Source: an uncultured Duncaniella sp. (GTDB taxonomy: Bacteria; Bacteroidota; Bacteroidia; Bacteroidales; Muribaculaceae). Taken from it: a stretch of 55,431 bases of DNA. The stretch spans positions 1 to 55,431 of the forward strand of contig CATWQI010000014.1 in assembly GCA_958352885.1 (NCBI GenBank), read 5' to 3'. The position numbers were made by a program, and so were the translations under genes. Shown here in pieces: positions 43,384 through 52,516 of this stretch; the first letter of the stretch is position 1, and the number at the start of each line of letters is the position of its first letter. The notes under the pieces were generated by a model. That model was not told where the DNA came from, ran no database searches, and saw nothing but the letters and a program-made list of their open reading frames with translations.

Positions 43384-44157
43384 TCAGAGAGTGCCCTCAA
43401 GAAATTTAACCAAAGCATCGCCGGGATGGTCATGCCGCATGAAAGTCTCCCCTATCAGAAAGCCGCTGAATCCCGACTGACGCAACTGCTCCACTTCATC
43501 AATGGTGGTCAGCCCGCTCTCCGCCACTTTGACCACATTTTCAGGCAAAGCCTTCGCCACCTTGAGAGATAGCTGCGGGTCTGTGACGAATGTCGACAGG
43601 TCTCGGTTGTTCACCCCTACCATATCAACTTCCTGACAGAACTTGTCAAGCTCACGCTCGTTGTGAACTTCAAACAGGACCTCAAGCCCCAGCCCATGGG
43701 CATGACGGGTGAACCGTTCCACCTCCTCCCTGCTGAGCGCAGCCGCAATCAGCAGGATGGCATCCGCACCATAGGCTCTCGCCTCGTCAATCTGATACTC
43801 CGATACAATGAAATCCTTTCGAAGCAGAGGCAACTCCGCCACTGACCGGGCAACCGACAGGTCAGTAAGCGAACCACCGAAATATACGGTATCCGTAAGC
43901 ACGGAACACACAGCCGCCCCGGCAGCCTGATAGGCAGGTATTATCTCCGACGGCAACGCAAGAGGATGAATCTCACCTTTCGACGGCGAACGGCGTTTGA
44001 ATTCGGCTATTATACCGGTGGGACTGTCGAGCAACGCCCTGCTCATCGAGACCGGTTCGTGACGGAGTATAAACGGGATTTCATTCCCGACCACTGCGAT
44101 TCTGGCAGCAACCTCAATCCGCTTGTTAGCGACAATCTTGTCTAAAATAGTCTCCAT
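43384..44157 (-). CDS. trpC: Indole-3-glycerol phosphate synthase
   Basis: The 257 residues match TrpC, a TIM barrel closing the indole ring. AEFKRRSPSKGEIHP with the catalytic lysine lies at about 51-65. LLRKDFIVSEYQIDEARAYGADAILLI gives the second lysine and Glu (only part is quoted as a landmark), and GVNNRDLSTF and VAESGL are family signatures. It sits three bases after trpD. Confidence 0.96.
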   Translation of the reverse strand: METILDKIVANKRIEVAARIAVVGNEIPFILRHEPVSMSRALLDSPTGIIAEFKRRSPSKGEIHPLALPSEIIPAYQAAGAAVCSVLTDTVYFGGSLTDLSVARSVAELPLLRKDFIVSEYQIDEARAYGADAILLIAAALSREEVERFTRHAHGLGLEVLFEVHNERELDKFCQEVDMVGVNNRDLSTFVTDPQLSLKVAKALPENVVKVAESGLTTIDEVEQLRQSGFSGFLIGETFMRHDHPGDALVKFLEGTL

Positions 44158-44160
44158 AGC

Positions 44161-45162
44161 CTACTCTTTACTGTTGAGTCTGACAAATTTCTCGAAAGCG
44201 GACGCCGCTCTTCCCGACGAAATCGATTCCGACGCCTGGCTGAGAGCCACCTCCATATCCAGTTCCGGTTCAAGCGTGCGTATGGCAAATGCAGCATTAG
44301 CCACCACACAGTCACGCTGCGCAGGTGTGGCGCGATCGGACAGCACCGCATCAAATATCACTGCCGCATCCTCCACCGTATCTCCTCCGAACAGGTCATC
44401 GGGCGATGCTGTCGCAAACCCGAAATCCTCCGGAAGATACACTCGTTCCCCCTCGGCGGATGCCACCTTGAAAGGTGAGGTCAGCGAAATCTCGTCGTAA
44501 CCGTCAAGCGAATGCACCACCGTACAGTCTATCCCCTCCTTTTGCGCTATATAGTTATATAGGCGCATCAGTTTGAGATTATACACACCCAGCAACTGAT
44601 GTTTCGGGAGCGTAGGATTGACCAGCGGACCGAGCATATTGAAAAAATTCCTCACCCCCAAAGCCTTACGCACCGGTGCGACACTCTTGAGCGCAGGGCT
44701 GAAAAACGGAGCATGGAGATAACAAACACCGCTTTCATCAAGCGACTTACCCAGTTTTTCAATATCAGCCGTAAACCTCACGCCGTGCTGCTCCAGCACA
44801 TTTGAGGCACCCGACACAGAACTTGCGCCATAGTTGCCATGCTTCACCACCTTGCGCCCGGTACCTGCCACCACAAAACAGGTAGCGGTCGAGATGTTAA
44901 ACGTATTCTTGCCGTCACCTCCAGTGCCAACGATGTCAATGGCTTTCACATCACCCAGGTCAACGGGGCGACGGCGCTCAAGCAAAGCGTCACGGAATCC
45001 GGTCAACTCATCAAGCGTGATGCTGCGCATCAGAAACACAGTCATGAATGCCGACAGCTGTGCGTCATTATACTTGCAGTCGGCAATATTTAGTAGTACG
45101 TCACGAGCCTCCTCCCTGGTAAGGTTCTTGTGCTCGAACATTTTATATAACAGATTTTTCAT
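44161..45162 (-). CDS. trpD: Anthranilate phosphoribosyltransferase
   Basis: The 333 residues match TrpD, which attaches PRPP ribose phosphate to anthranilate. VGTGGDGKNTFNIST is the PRPP-binding loop (residues 79-93), VVKHGNYGASSVSGASNVLE follows, and NMLGPLVNPT is a family signature. It is not fused to trpG, which lies 44 bases upstream as a separate gene. Confidence 0.96.
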   Translation of the reverse strand: MKNLLYKMFEHKNLTREEARDVLLNIADCKYNDAQLSAFMTVFLMRSITLDELTGFRDALLERRRPVDLGDVKAIDIVGTGGDGKNTFNISTATCFVVAGTGRKVVKHGNYGASSVSGASNVLEQHGVRFTADIEKLGKSLDESGVCYLHAPFFSPALKSVAPVRKALGVRNFFNMLGPLVNPTLPKHQLLGVYNLKLMRLYNYIAQKEGIDCTVVHSLDGYDEISLTSPFKVASAEGERVYLPEDFGFATASPDDLFGGDTVEDAAVIFDAVLSDRATPAQRDCVVANAAFAIRTLEPELDMEVALSQASESISSGRAASAFEKFVRLNSKE

Positions 45163-45206
45163 TCCTATAAGCTATATGATAGTCTTTTATTCACAACATG
45201 CGGATT

Positions 45207-45770
45207 TCAATGTCCAAGCCAGTTTTCAATGATTGTCATCCCATAGGGTGTCAGTATTGATTCAGGATGGAACTGCACACCGCGCACATCAAGCTCACGG
45301 TGCCGCATAGCCATGATTTCTCCGTCGGGACTCAACGCCGTCACCTGTAGGCACTCAGGCAGCGATGTCTTGTCAACCACCCATGAATGATAACGCCCCA
45401 CCTCAAATTCACTCGGCATACCGGCGAATATATAATCGTCAGCAGTGAGCGATGCCGGAGTCTGGACCCCGTGGTAAACGGTGGAGAGATTGCGTAGTTT
45501 CGCCCCGAACCGTTCCCCTATGGCCTGATGACCGAGACAGACGCCCAGAATCGGTTTCTCGGTCGCATAGCGTTCCAGCAGCCGGGGCAAAATACCTGCC
45601 TCCGACGGGATACCGGGTCCCGGAGAGATTACAATCTTATCATAGTCAGCCACTTCATCAAGCGTAATGCGGTCATTCCGGCGCACATCCGGCTCCACGC
45701 CAAGCATACGGACAGCGTGGACTATATTATATGTGAACGAATCGTAATTGTCAAAAATCAGCAGTTTCAT
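45207..45770 (-). CDS. trpG: Anthranilate synthase component II (glutamine amidotransferase)
   Basis: From the ATG at 45770 the protein is 187 residues. A longer frame to 45809 adds 13 residues that overlap the end of trpE and lack family similarity, so I use the later start (MKLLIFDNYDSFTYN). The class I amidotransferase triad is C78 in GVCLGHQ and H168 with E170 in QFHPES. It supplies ammonia to TrpE for anthranilate synthesis. It follows trpE by 22 bases. Such subunits can also serve para-aminobenzoate synthesis; I saw no pabB in the window. Confidence 0.94.
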   Translation of the reverse strand: MKLLIFDNYDSFTYNIVHAVRMLGVEPDVRRNDRITLDEVADYDKIVISPGPGIPSEAGILPRLLERYATEKPILGVCLGHQAIGERFGAKLRNLSTVYHGVQTPASLTADDYIFAGMPSEFEVGRYHSWVVDKTSLPECLQVTALSPDGEIMAMRHRELDVRGVQFHPESILTPYGMTIIENWLGH

Positions 45771-45792
45771 TTTCTCGGATTTTATCGGGAGT

Positions 45793-47190
45793 TTAGAATT
45801 CCATTGCATAAGTCACAGCCTTGGTGAGCGCGCCAAGCTTATTGCGTGTTTCCTGAAGCTCATTTTCAGGCACTGAGTGGGCCACGATTCCGGCTCCTGC
45901 CTGCGAGTAGAGCCTGTTGCCGTAACTCAGGAAGCTGCGTATGGTGATTGCCTGGTTGATGTCACCGTTGAACCCGAGGAAACCTATGCACCCTCCGTAG
46001 AGCTTGCGGCTGTGAGGCTCAACCTCGTCTATAATCTGCATGGCTCTGACCTTAGGAGCGCCGCTGAGCGTGCCGGCGGGGAATGTATCGGCAAACAGAC
46101 GGTAATTGTTAACCCCTTCGGGCAATTCAGCTTTGACTCGTGATACCATGTGTATGACATGCGAATAATACTGTATCTGCTTCAGAAAATCAATTGACAC
46201 TTTCCCTCCGCTCCGGCTGAGGTCATTGCGGGCCAAATCCACAAGCATTATATGCTCGGCATTCTCCTTCTCATCCTCCAGCAACGCACGTGCGAGCTCG
46301 CTGTCACGCTTGTCATCACCGGTACGGCGGAAAGTTCCGGCTATCGGGTCGATATAAGCCGTGCGTCCGGATATACGCAGATGGGTCTCGGGCGATGAGC
46401 CGAACACTCTGAATGAGCCGAAATCAAAATAGAACAGATAAGGGGACGGATTTATGCACCTCAAAGCCCGGTACACATTGAATTCGTCACCGGTGAATCC
46501 CTGCGAGAAACGGCGTGAAGGCACTATCTGGAACACGTCGCCCCGCAACGCATGTCTGACACAGGTCTTGACAACGTCGATAAATTCCTCATCCGTCATA
46601 CTCGACTCCAGGTCATCGTGGGCGGTAAACGGATACTGCGCCATATTATTGTTGTGAAGCACGGAGATGATGCTTTCCGTACCCGGCTCCTCACCACAGG
46701 GACAATTCTCCACTATAGTCATCTCATTCCGGTAATGATTTACCTGTATGACATAGCGGTAAAGCACATAGTACATATCGGGTATAGCGGCAAACTTCTT
46801 TTCACGATGCCTGATGCTGACATTCTCGAAATAACGCACGGCATCGTAGGCTGTGTACCCGAAAAATCCGTCGGGTATGCCCGGTGCGGCATCAACGACT
46901 TCAAAGCTCTCGATATACCCTTTCAGTTCCTCCACTACGTCCACTCCGGCGCCAATCTCCTTGACAACCTCTTCCCCTCCGGGATAAGTGAGACGCACTT
47001 TCTCGTCAGCGACACGGAATGAAGCTATCGGCTCCACACCGATATAGGAAACGGCATTATGAGTGGTATGATAGTCGCTACTCTCCAGAAGAGCTGATTC
47101 GGGATAGAGGTCGCGGATTTTCAGATAGATACCCACCGGAGTCTCAAGATCGGCAGGGATAGTGCGTATGTATTGGTTCAGTTTTCTCAT
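45793..47190 (-). CDS. trpE: Anthranilate synthase component I
   Basis: The 465 residues match TrpE, which converts chorismate to anthranilate using ammonia from TrpG. The C-terminal chorismate-binding domain shows FQIVPSRRFSQGF, SSPETHLRI, DPIAGTFRRTGD, LVDLARNDLSRSGG and FPAGTLSGAPKVRAMQIIDE. The N-terminal ESSDYHTTHNAVSYIG contains the LLES-type element usually linked to tryptophan feedback binding. Its start overlaps the trpB stop by four bases. It is somewhat shorter than the 520-residue enteric enzyme, as is common in this phylum. Confidence 0.95.
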   Translation of the reverse strand: MRKLNQYIRTIPADLETPVGIYLKIRDLYPESALLESSDYHTTHNAVSYIGVEPIASFRVADEKVRLTYPGGEEVVKEIGAGVDVVEELKGYIESFEVVDAAPGIPDGFFGYTAYDAVRYFENVSIRHREKKFAAIPDMYYVLYRYVIQVNHYRNEMTIVENCPCGEEPGTESIISVLHNNNMAQYPFTAHDDLESSMTDEEFIDVVKTCVRHALRGDVFQIVPSRRFSQGFTGDEFNVYRALRCINPSPYLFYFDFGSFRVFGSSPETHLRISGRTAYIDPIAGTFRRTGDDKRDSELARALLEDEKENAEHIMLVDLARNDLSRSGGKVSIDFLKQIQYYSHVIHMVSRVKAELPEGVNNYRLFADTFPAGTLSGAPKVRAMQIIDEVEPHSRKLYGGCIGFLGFNGDINQAITIRSFLSYGNRLYSQAGAGIVAHSVPENELQETRNKLGALTKAVTYAMEF

Positions 47191-48380
47191 AAATTTATAT
47201 TTGCAAGATATGTATGCATGTCCTTGTCTCCTCGTCCCGACACATTGATTACAACCACATCGTCAGGCGCGAATTTCTTTTTATCAAGCACCGCTAACGC
47301 ATGCGCCGATTCAAGAGCCGGAATAATCCCCTCAGCCCTTGTCAGACGGAGTGCGGCGTCAAGAGCCTCCTTGTCAGTGACAGCGAGCACCTCAGCCCGA
47401 CCCGATGTGGCAAGATAGGCATGGAGAGGTCCTATGCCGGGATAATCGAGTCCTGCCGATATGGAGTACGGTTCTATAATCTGCCCGTCGGGGGTCTGCA
47501 TCACCATTGTACGTGCGCCGTGGATGATACCCTCGCTACCGGCGTGCATTGTCGCTGCGGTCTGACCTGTATCCACACCTTTGCCGGCTGCCTCCGCCGC
47601 AATCAGGCGCACTCCGGGACTCTCTATGAAGTGATAGAACGCCCCTGCGGCATTGCTTCCTCCACCCACGCAGGCTATCACGTAATCAGGATTCTCTCTC
47701 CCAATCTGCGCTCGCAGTTGCTCCTTGATTTCACGGCTTATCACCGACTGGAAGTGAGCCACCATCTCCGGATACGGGTGCGGCCCTACGGTGCTCCCTA
47801 TTATATAGAAACTGTCGGGATTGCAACACCAGTCACGTATGGCCTCGTTGGTGGCATCCTTCAGCGTCATATTGCCGCTGCGCACAGGCTCCACCCTGGC
47901 ACCCAACATTTTCATCCGCTCCACATTGGGCTGCTGGCGCTCCACATCGGTAGCCCCCATGTAGACCACACATTCAAGTCCCAGCAGAGCGCATACCGTA
48001 GCGGTAGCCACTCCGTGCTGACCTGCGCCAGTCTCGGCTATGATACGTTTTTTCCCCATTCGCTGTGCCAGGAGAGCGGACCCTATGGCATTATTAATCT
48101 TGTGCGCTCCCGTGTGGTTCAAATCTTCACGCTTGAGATACACGTTGGTTCCGTAATCGGCACTCAGACGGGCAGCCCGGTAGAGCGGTGAAGGTCTGCC
48201 CACATAATCACGCAGCAGATTCTCGAATTCGGCATTGAAGTCATCGTCATCAACGTACTTGTGAAACGCTTCGAGCAGATTCTCCACATTTCTGTGAAGT
48301 ATCTCCGGGATGTACGCCCCGCCGAAGCGTCCGTAATATCCATCCTTATCCACCGGAAGTAATGATTTGTAACTTTTCAT
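47187..48380 (-). CDS. trpB: Tryptophan synthase beta subunit
   Basis: The 397 residues match TrpB (TrpB1 type), which joins indole and serine to tryptophan. The PLP lysine is K94 in HKINNA; E-T-G-A-G-Q-H-G (AETGAGQHGVA) and the phosphate-binding GGGSNAAGAF are present. It is the first structural gene of the operon and sits about 40 bases beyond a leader-region hairpin, with an approximately 250-nt leader carrying a Trp-rich short ORF. All catalytic motifs are intact. Confidence 0.97.
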   Translation of the reverse strand: MKSYKSLLPVDKDGYYGRFGGAYIPEILHRNVENLLEAFHKYVDDDDFNAEFENLLRDYVGRPSPLYRAARLSADYGTNVYLKREDLNHTGAHKINNAIGSALLAQRMGKKRIIAETGAGQHGVATATVCALLGLECVVYMGATDVERQQPNVERMKMLGARVEPVRSGNMTLKDATNEAIRDWCCNPDSFYIIGSTVGPHPYPEMVAHFQSVISREIKEQLRAQIGRENPDYVIACVGGGSNAAGAFYHFIESPGVRLIAAEAAGKGVDTGQTAATMHAGSEGIIHGARTMVMQTPDGQIIEPYSISAGLDYPGIGPLHAYLATSGRAEVLAVTDKEALDAALRLTRAEGIIPALESAHALAVLDKKKFAPDDVVVINVSGRGDKDMHTYLANINL

Positions 48381-48420
48381 TCTTGTATGATAATCTTATT
48401 CGTTATTACACCTTAATTAA

Positions 48421-48455
48421 TAAAGAAACCACCGATTACTGACGCAACCGGTGGC
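48421..48455 (-). terminator. Trp operon attenuator terminator hairpin
   Basis: On the minus strand GCCACCGGTT (48455..48446) pairs with AATCGGTGGT (48437..48428) around loop GCGTCAGT, with two G-U pairs, and TTTCTTTATT follows. It ends 41 bases before the trpB start, so it is not an ordinary 3' terminator. The 5' arm GCCACCGG is also complementary to the leader ORF bases TCGGTGGC (48526..48519, one T-G wobble), which gives a competing antiterminator pairing. Confidence 0.72.
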
Positions 48456-48513
48456 ATAATAAAATGTTGTCCTTATTGTGGAGAGTTGTAGAGGATTTGT
48501 TTAGGATACAGGT

Positions 48514-48579
48514 TTACCGCCACCGATATTTATTACCGAGGCGCCACCAATTGAGATGGGTTGAGTATAGATTGTTCAT
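48514..48579 (-). CDS. trpL: Trp operon leader peptide
   Basis: A 21-codon ORF (ATG at 48579, TAA ending at 48514) reads MNNLYSTHLN then W-W-R-L-G-N-K-Y-R-W-R. Two adjacent Trp codons at positions 11-12 and a third at 20 make 14% Trp, far above chance. It lies about 57 nt after the predicted transcription start and 58 nt before the terminator hairpin. Trp starvation should stall ribosomes at codons 11-12, leaving the codon-20 region free to pair with the terminator's 5' arm; completed translation should cover that region and let the terminator form. No strong Shine-Dalgarno is visible, as usual in this phylum. Too short for most gene callers. Confidence 0.75.
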   Translation of the reverse strand: MNNLYSTHLNWWRLGNKYRWR

Positions 48580-48642
48580 GACGTTCATTAGCTATTATGC
48601 CGATATGGGGATTCTTTAGACTGTCACCATTCATCGACACTG

Positions 48643-48674
48643 CAAATTTATAATGTTTAAACGAAACAAACAAA
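48643..48674 (-). promoter_or_regulatory. Promoter of the trp operon
   Basis: On the minus strand TTTG at 48674..48671, exactly 20 nt of spacer, and TAAATTTG at 48650..48643 form a full Bacteroidetes promoter. Predicted initiation around 48636 gives a leader of about 256 nt before trpB. Confidence 0.75.
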
Positions 48675-48787
48675 CAATTTGCAATAAAAATCACGCCTTT
48701 TATATCATTTTTCAAAAATTCTCAATATTCTGATAATAAAATATCATAACTGACCATATAAAATCAACCGATTTTCAACATAAAAAC

Positions 48788-48820
48788 GAGCCGCCGTGCC
48801 ATTTTGGGGCACGGCGGCTC
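48788..48820 (-). terminator. Terminator of the SusC/D lipoprotein operon
   Basis: A perfect 13-bp GC-rich stem (arm GAGCCGCCGTGCC) with a 7-base loop. On the minus strand it is followed by GTTTTTATG. It lies 50 bases past the lipoprotein gene stop and separates this operon from the trp promoter. Confidence 0.85.
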
Positions 48821-48869
48821 TCATTGTATAATCAATTTTCCGAATGATTCTTTCCGGGATACGGTTCTA

Positions 48870-50822
48870 TTATTTCAAAATAGTACCTGAAATTTCCATA
48901 GTTTTCACATCATTCTTGATGCTTACTGAACGACCTTTGATTTGAGGTTTGCTTACAGTAAGATTCAGGTTGCTCTTGACATTGCCGAATACTGTGCGCT
49001 TAGCTTTGGAGGCAGCAACCTTAGCATAAGCTCTCGAAGGAGTGCTCTGAGCCTGTGAAGCTGAAACTATATCGTTGAAATCGATCTTCTCGGTTGCCTC
49101 GATAATCATATCCTCTTCAGCCATACCTTGGGTATAGTTGCTAATCCAGGCGTTGGCATAGTATCCTGAGGTACCAATAAATATTATCAGAGATTCAACA
49201 GGGAAAGTTATCACACCATTCGCAAGTGTACCGGCGGGAATACCAGCCTGCTTGATTGTCTCGACATCATATCCTCCGGCAATATAATTACCTACAAGTG
49301 AAGAGAATGTCATCACGCCATTACCCCAGTTAGTGGTTGAGCTTGATTCTTCGATATACACGTAGTCAGGATCAAACGCATTGACATACAGATAGCTGTT
49401 TACATTGGGGTCATAGTCGCCATCCTCATTGTAGGGATAAGCCGCACCATAAGGATTCACGAGACGATAGTAACCGTCAATGGTCTTGTGTGATTCAAGC
49501 TCCACATAGTATGGTACGGGAGTTGCACCAGGGTACCTTGAGCAGATGTAACCATCGGTATAGGACACGTAGCCCTGTGATTCCCAATCGCTCGAAGCCT
49601 GAACAGTCTCGATGTTGAATTCCTTGGCTACAACAGTCTTGATTTCGCCTCCGGCATATCCTGCAAGAATCACAGTATATGTACCGGCTTCAGCGAAGTC
49701 AAATGTAATCATACCGCTTTCGGTAAGGGTCTGCGCATCCTCCGAAGCGTCAAGGTCAGCTACGGCAGCATCAACCTCTGCCTGGCTAAGAGTACCGGGA
49801 AGCACTGTGTAACGATATGATTCCAGATCCTCGCCCTTGTACACATAGAAGAGTGCTGTTTCCTTGCCATTCTCCACATAGTTGCCGCGACGCTCTATTT
49901 CCATAGAGTAGTCAGAGAAACCGCCGAGCTGGAAGTATTCATTGCCGACACCAAAGTAACCCAGGCTGATGTAATAAATTACATTGAGGGTAAACAAACC
50001 TGTTTCAGGATTATAATATGACAGACTCTCAGGATAATCTGCCTCTTTGGTTGAACCGGCATAATATGTATGAGTATCCGACATCATCACATTCTCGCTA
50101 TAGTTCGAATTGAATACTCCGGTCCATACTTCAGGCACAGTACAATAATTGGTTGTCAGGTCACGGTTTACATAAATATTTACATTGTACATCAAACCGA
50201 ACTGATCGGCTGCAGGGATAGGATTACCGCTATTGTCATCCATGCCGACGCTACCGAAGCAGTACTGCATGATATTGGGGTCGGCAAGACTCTGACGGGT
50301 ATACACCGGACAAGGTCCATCCTCACCCGCACTGAAGTAAACACCGGTATACTGATATACTCCGGGATCAGCAAGAAGCTCCCATGAAGTCCAGTCGCCG
50401 GGCTTAACCACGACCACGCTGTATGTACCGTTACCGTAATCGGAAGCACCTTCTGAAATCTGGAATGAAAGAGTGTAATTCACATCACTTTCCATTTTGG
50501 AGGCATCATAGCCGATGGTAAGCGGAGCGGTTGCAGAACCGTCGGCAAAGGTTACCGATGACGGAACTGTGAAGATACCGTCAGGATCATTTGACACGAT
50601 ACCGGCTGTGAATGTACCCTCCGAAGAAGTACGGGTCACTGTCAGGTCAAAAGTCGAGCTGTTCTTGTCAACTTCGATTTTTGACGGAAGATTAGTAGAG
50701 AAGTATGCCCCATCGGCGGGAGCTCCGAAGATGCCGCTTTCTGACACATCATCGTCGCCGCAGGCAGTCAGCATCGCCATTGCGATGACACCCAGTCCGG
50801 TGAGAATATTTTTGATTTTCAT
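48870..50822 (-). CDS. Surface lipoprotein of a SusC/SusD locus, unknown ligand
   Basis: The 650-residue protein starts with a lipoprotein signal ending in LTAC, C21, followed by GDDD, an acidic stretch like the Bacteroidetes surface-export signal. Residues about 40-130 look like a small beta-sandwich (KIEVDKNSSTFDLTV, then ADGSATAPLTIGYDASKM) of the calx-beta or DUF-type module. The middle is rich in aromatic residues and YYN/GYFGVG turns, and the C-terminal part (about 410-600) seems another beta domain. It sits in the SusE/SusF position 40 bases after susD, so glycan or peptide capture on the cell surface is likely. I cannot assign a family or ligand. The extreme C-terminus is basic (KPQIKGRSVSIKNDVKTM). 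Confidence 0.75.
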   Translation of the reverse strand: MKIKNILTGLGVIAMAMLTACGDDDVSESGIFGAPADGAYFSTNLPSKIEVDKNSSTFDLTVTRTSSEGTFTAGIVSNDPDGIFTVPSSVTFADGSATAPLTIGYDASKMESDVNYTLSFQISEGASDYGNGTYSVVVVKPGDWTSWELLADPGVYQYTGVYFSAGEDGPCPVYTRQSLADPNIMQYCFGSVGMDDNSGNPIPAADQFGLMYNVNIYVNRDLTTNYCTVPEVWTGVFNSNYSENVMMSDTHTYYAGSTKEADYPESLSYYNPETGLFTLNVIYYISLGYFGVGNEYFQLGGFSDYSMEIERRGNYVENGKETALFYVYKGEDLESYRYTVLPGTLSQAEVDAAVADLDASEDAQTLTESGMITFDFAEAGTYTVILAGYAGGEIKTVVAKEFNIETVQASSDWESQGYVSYTDGYICSRYPGATPVPYYVELESHKTIDGYYRLVNPYGAAYPYNEDGDYDPNVNSYLYVNAFDPDYVYIEESSSTTNWGNGVMTFSSLVGNYIAGGYDVETIKQAGIPAGTLANGVITFPVESLIIFIGTSGYYANAWISNYTQGMAEEDMIIEATEKIDFNDIVSASQAQSTPSRAYAKVAASKAKRTVFGNVKSNLNLTVSKPQIKGRSVSIKNDVKTMEISGTILK

Positions 50823-50862
50823 TGTTAAGAAATTCTCTGAGTTAATGAATGTGATTTATATA

Positions 50863-52479
50863 TTACATACCAGCCTGACCGGTAGGATTCTGGTCGGCGG
50901 AAGTAAGTGCGGGGTTACCTTCAAGCTCTGACTGAGGAATCTGGCTGAGAAGCACCGCTGAACCGGCGGGTACATAGTAAGCGTACTGTGACACCTGGTT
51001 TGACGAGTCATCCCAGTTACTGTTGCGACGGTCAACATCCTTGTTGAGACGCATCACGTCAAAGTAGCTCATACCTTCACCCCAAAGTTCCACTCGACGC
51101 TGGAACCAGATTTCGTTGAGGAACTCCTCGGAAGTTGTAGCCGAGCAAGCATAAGGCGTGCGACCTGTCCAACGGTAGTTGTTTACGAAATTCTCAAGTG
51201 TAGCTTTACCGGTGTTGATATCGCCGCCGAGACCCTGTGCCTCTGCGAGGATGAGATACATCTCTTCGATACGAATCAGAGGTATGTCAGCTGCATTGTT
51301 TGACTGCTGGAGCACATTCTGATATGCAGCAAACTTAGTCACCGCATAAGTGGGAGCACCGATAGACTCGAGATATGCCACAGCATCCGAGCTTGCGGCT
51401 GTATAGTTTACAGCATTGGAGTTGCCGTTCTCGTCAATCCACCATGTACGGCGCACATCGTTTGCCGGGATGCGGGCAAACAGATTGGAGTTGATAAGTT
51501 TCCACATACCTGCATACGCATAACCGTAAGTGTATGAACCCATCATACCGCTGAATGTATACAGACCATGAACATCAGTCTCATCCATATTTACACCCCA
51601 TATCCAGTTTGAAGATGAAAGCTCGCTGAAACCTGGCACAGAAGCCTGAGCTGCTGTAAGAGCGGAGAAGCGACCTGAGTCAATCACCTTCTGCGCGTCG
51701 GCTGCAGCCTCGGCATACTTCTGCATGCAGAGATACGCACGAGCACGGAGCGCATAAAGCACATTGTTGTCAATGTAACGCTTGTCGGCACGAGCCATCG
51801 GATTGCCGGTGGTGAGCTGGATGCCCTCAGTAAGGTCATTGATAATCTGAGTGTATATCTCTGCGACTGTCGCACGTGGTGCACCGTTGATTGCTATGTC
51901 TGCCTGGTTCTCCTCGGTGATAAGAGGCACGCAGGGTGACTGCTCATGACCCACATAGTTGAACTGGAAGAGCTGTGCGAGCACCCAGTAGTTGAATGCA
52001 CGCGCACCGAGAGCCTGCGCACGGTAGAAACGGTAGGTGTCATCCTCCTTGTCGGGGTCAAGCGCTCCGACGATCTCGATTACCTGGTTGGCGGTGTAGA
52101 TGGAGTTATAGGGGATACGCCAGCGGCATATGCCGTATGCGCTTGATGCGGCATTGTCCTGCCATGCCACACACGCTGAGAACCAGCCGTACATATCAGG
52201 ATTAGATGTGAGGAAGTCCTCGGTACGTGAATCCATCTGAATCATAACAGCGGGGTAACCGAAGTCAAACATATTCTCTGACGCTGACTCCCATGCGTTA
52301 AGCGACGCATACATCGCTGAGATAGTCGCTTCGAGCTTCTCGGGGTTATTACCGATAACCTCGGTGCGCTGATCCTCGGTGATTACATCACCGAACGGAG
52401 CGGTGTCGAGGTCGTTACAAGAGGTGAAGGATACACCTGCAACGAGCGACACAAGTAGATATTTATTTATTTTGTTCAT
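50863..52479 (-). CDS. SusD/RagB family nutrient-binding lipoprotein
   Basis: The 538 residues match the SusD/RagB family, the surface lid of SusC-type import channels. The signal ends at SFTSC with lipidated C21. The N-terminal LDTAPFGDVITEDQ is characteristic, TPR-like helices follow (NSIYTANQVIEIVGAL, YRAQALGARAFNYWVLAQLF), and the C-terminal RIEEMYLILAEAQ and WFQRRVELWGEGMSYFDVMRL are hallmark stretches. The ligand is not readable. It lies 37 bases after susC. No glycoside hydrolase is encoded downstream before the terminator, so the substrate might be a peptide or a simple glycan, or the enzymes might lie elsewhere. Confidence 0.95.
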   Translation of the reverse strand: MNKINKYLLVSLVAGVSFTSCNDLDTAPFGDVITEDQRTEVIGNNPEKLEATISAMYASLNAWESASENMFDFGYPAVMIQMDSRTEDFLTSNPDMYGWFSACVAWQDNAASSAYGICRWRIPYNSIYTANQVIEIVGALDPDKEDDTYRFYRAQALGARAFNYWVLAQLFQFNYVGHEQSPCVPLITEENQADIAINGAPRATVAEIYTQIINDLTEGIQLTTGNPMARADKRYIDNNVLYALRARAYLCMQKYAEAAADAQKVIDSGRFSALTAAQASVPGFSELSSSNWIWGVNMDETDVHGLYTFSGMMGSYTYGYAYAGMWKLINSNLFARIPANDVRRTWWIDENGNSNAVNYTAASSDAVAYLESIGAPTYAVTKFAAYQNVLQQSNNAADIPLIRIEEMYLILAEAQGLGGDINTGKATLENFVNNYRWTGRTPYACSATTSEEFLNEIWFQRRVELWGEGMSYFDVMRLNKDVDRRNSNWDDSSNQVSQYAYYVPAGSAVLLSQIPQSELEGNPALTSADQNPTGQAGM

Positions 52480-52516
52480 TTTTATTCCAAAATTAAATAG
52501 TAGTGTTTTTTAATGC

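Noticed and set aside
45771..45809. trpG start at 45809
   Set aside because: It overlaps trpE and adds residues outside the amidotransferase family; 45770 begins MKLLIFDNYDSF.
48533..48715. 60-codon minus-strand ORF in the trp leader region
   Set aside because: Its start precedes the promoter and it has no Trp codons or family resemblance; the overlapping 21-codon frame has the leader-peptide features.
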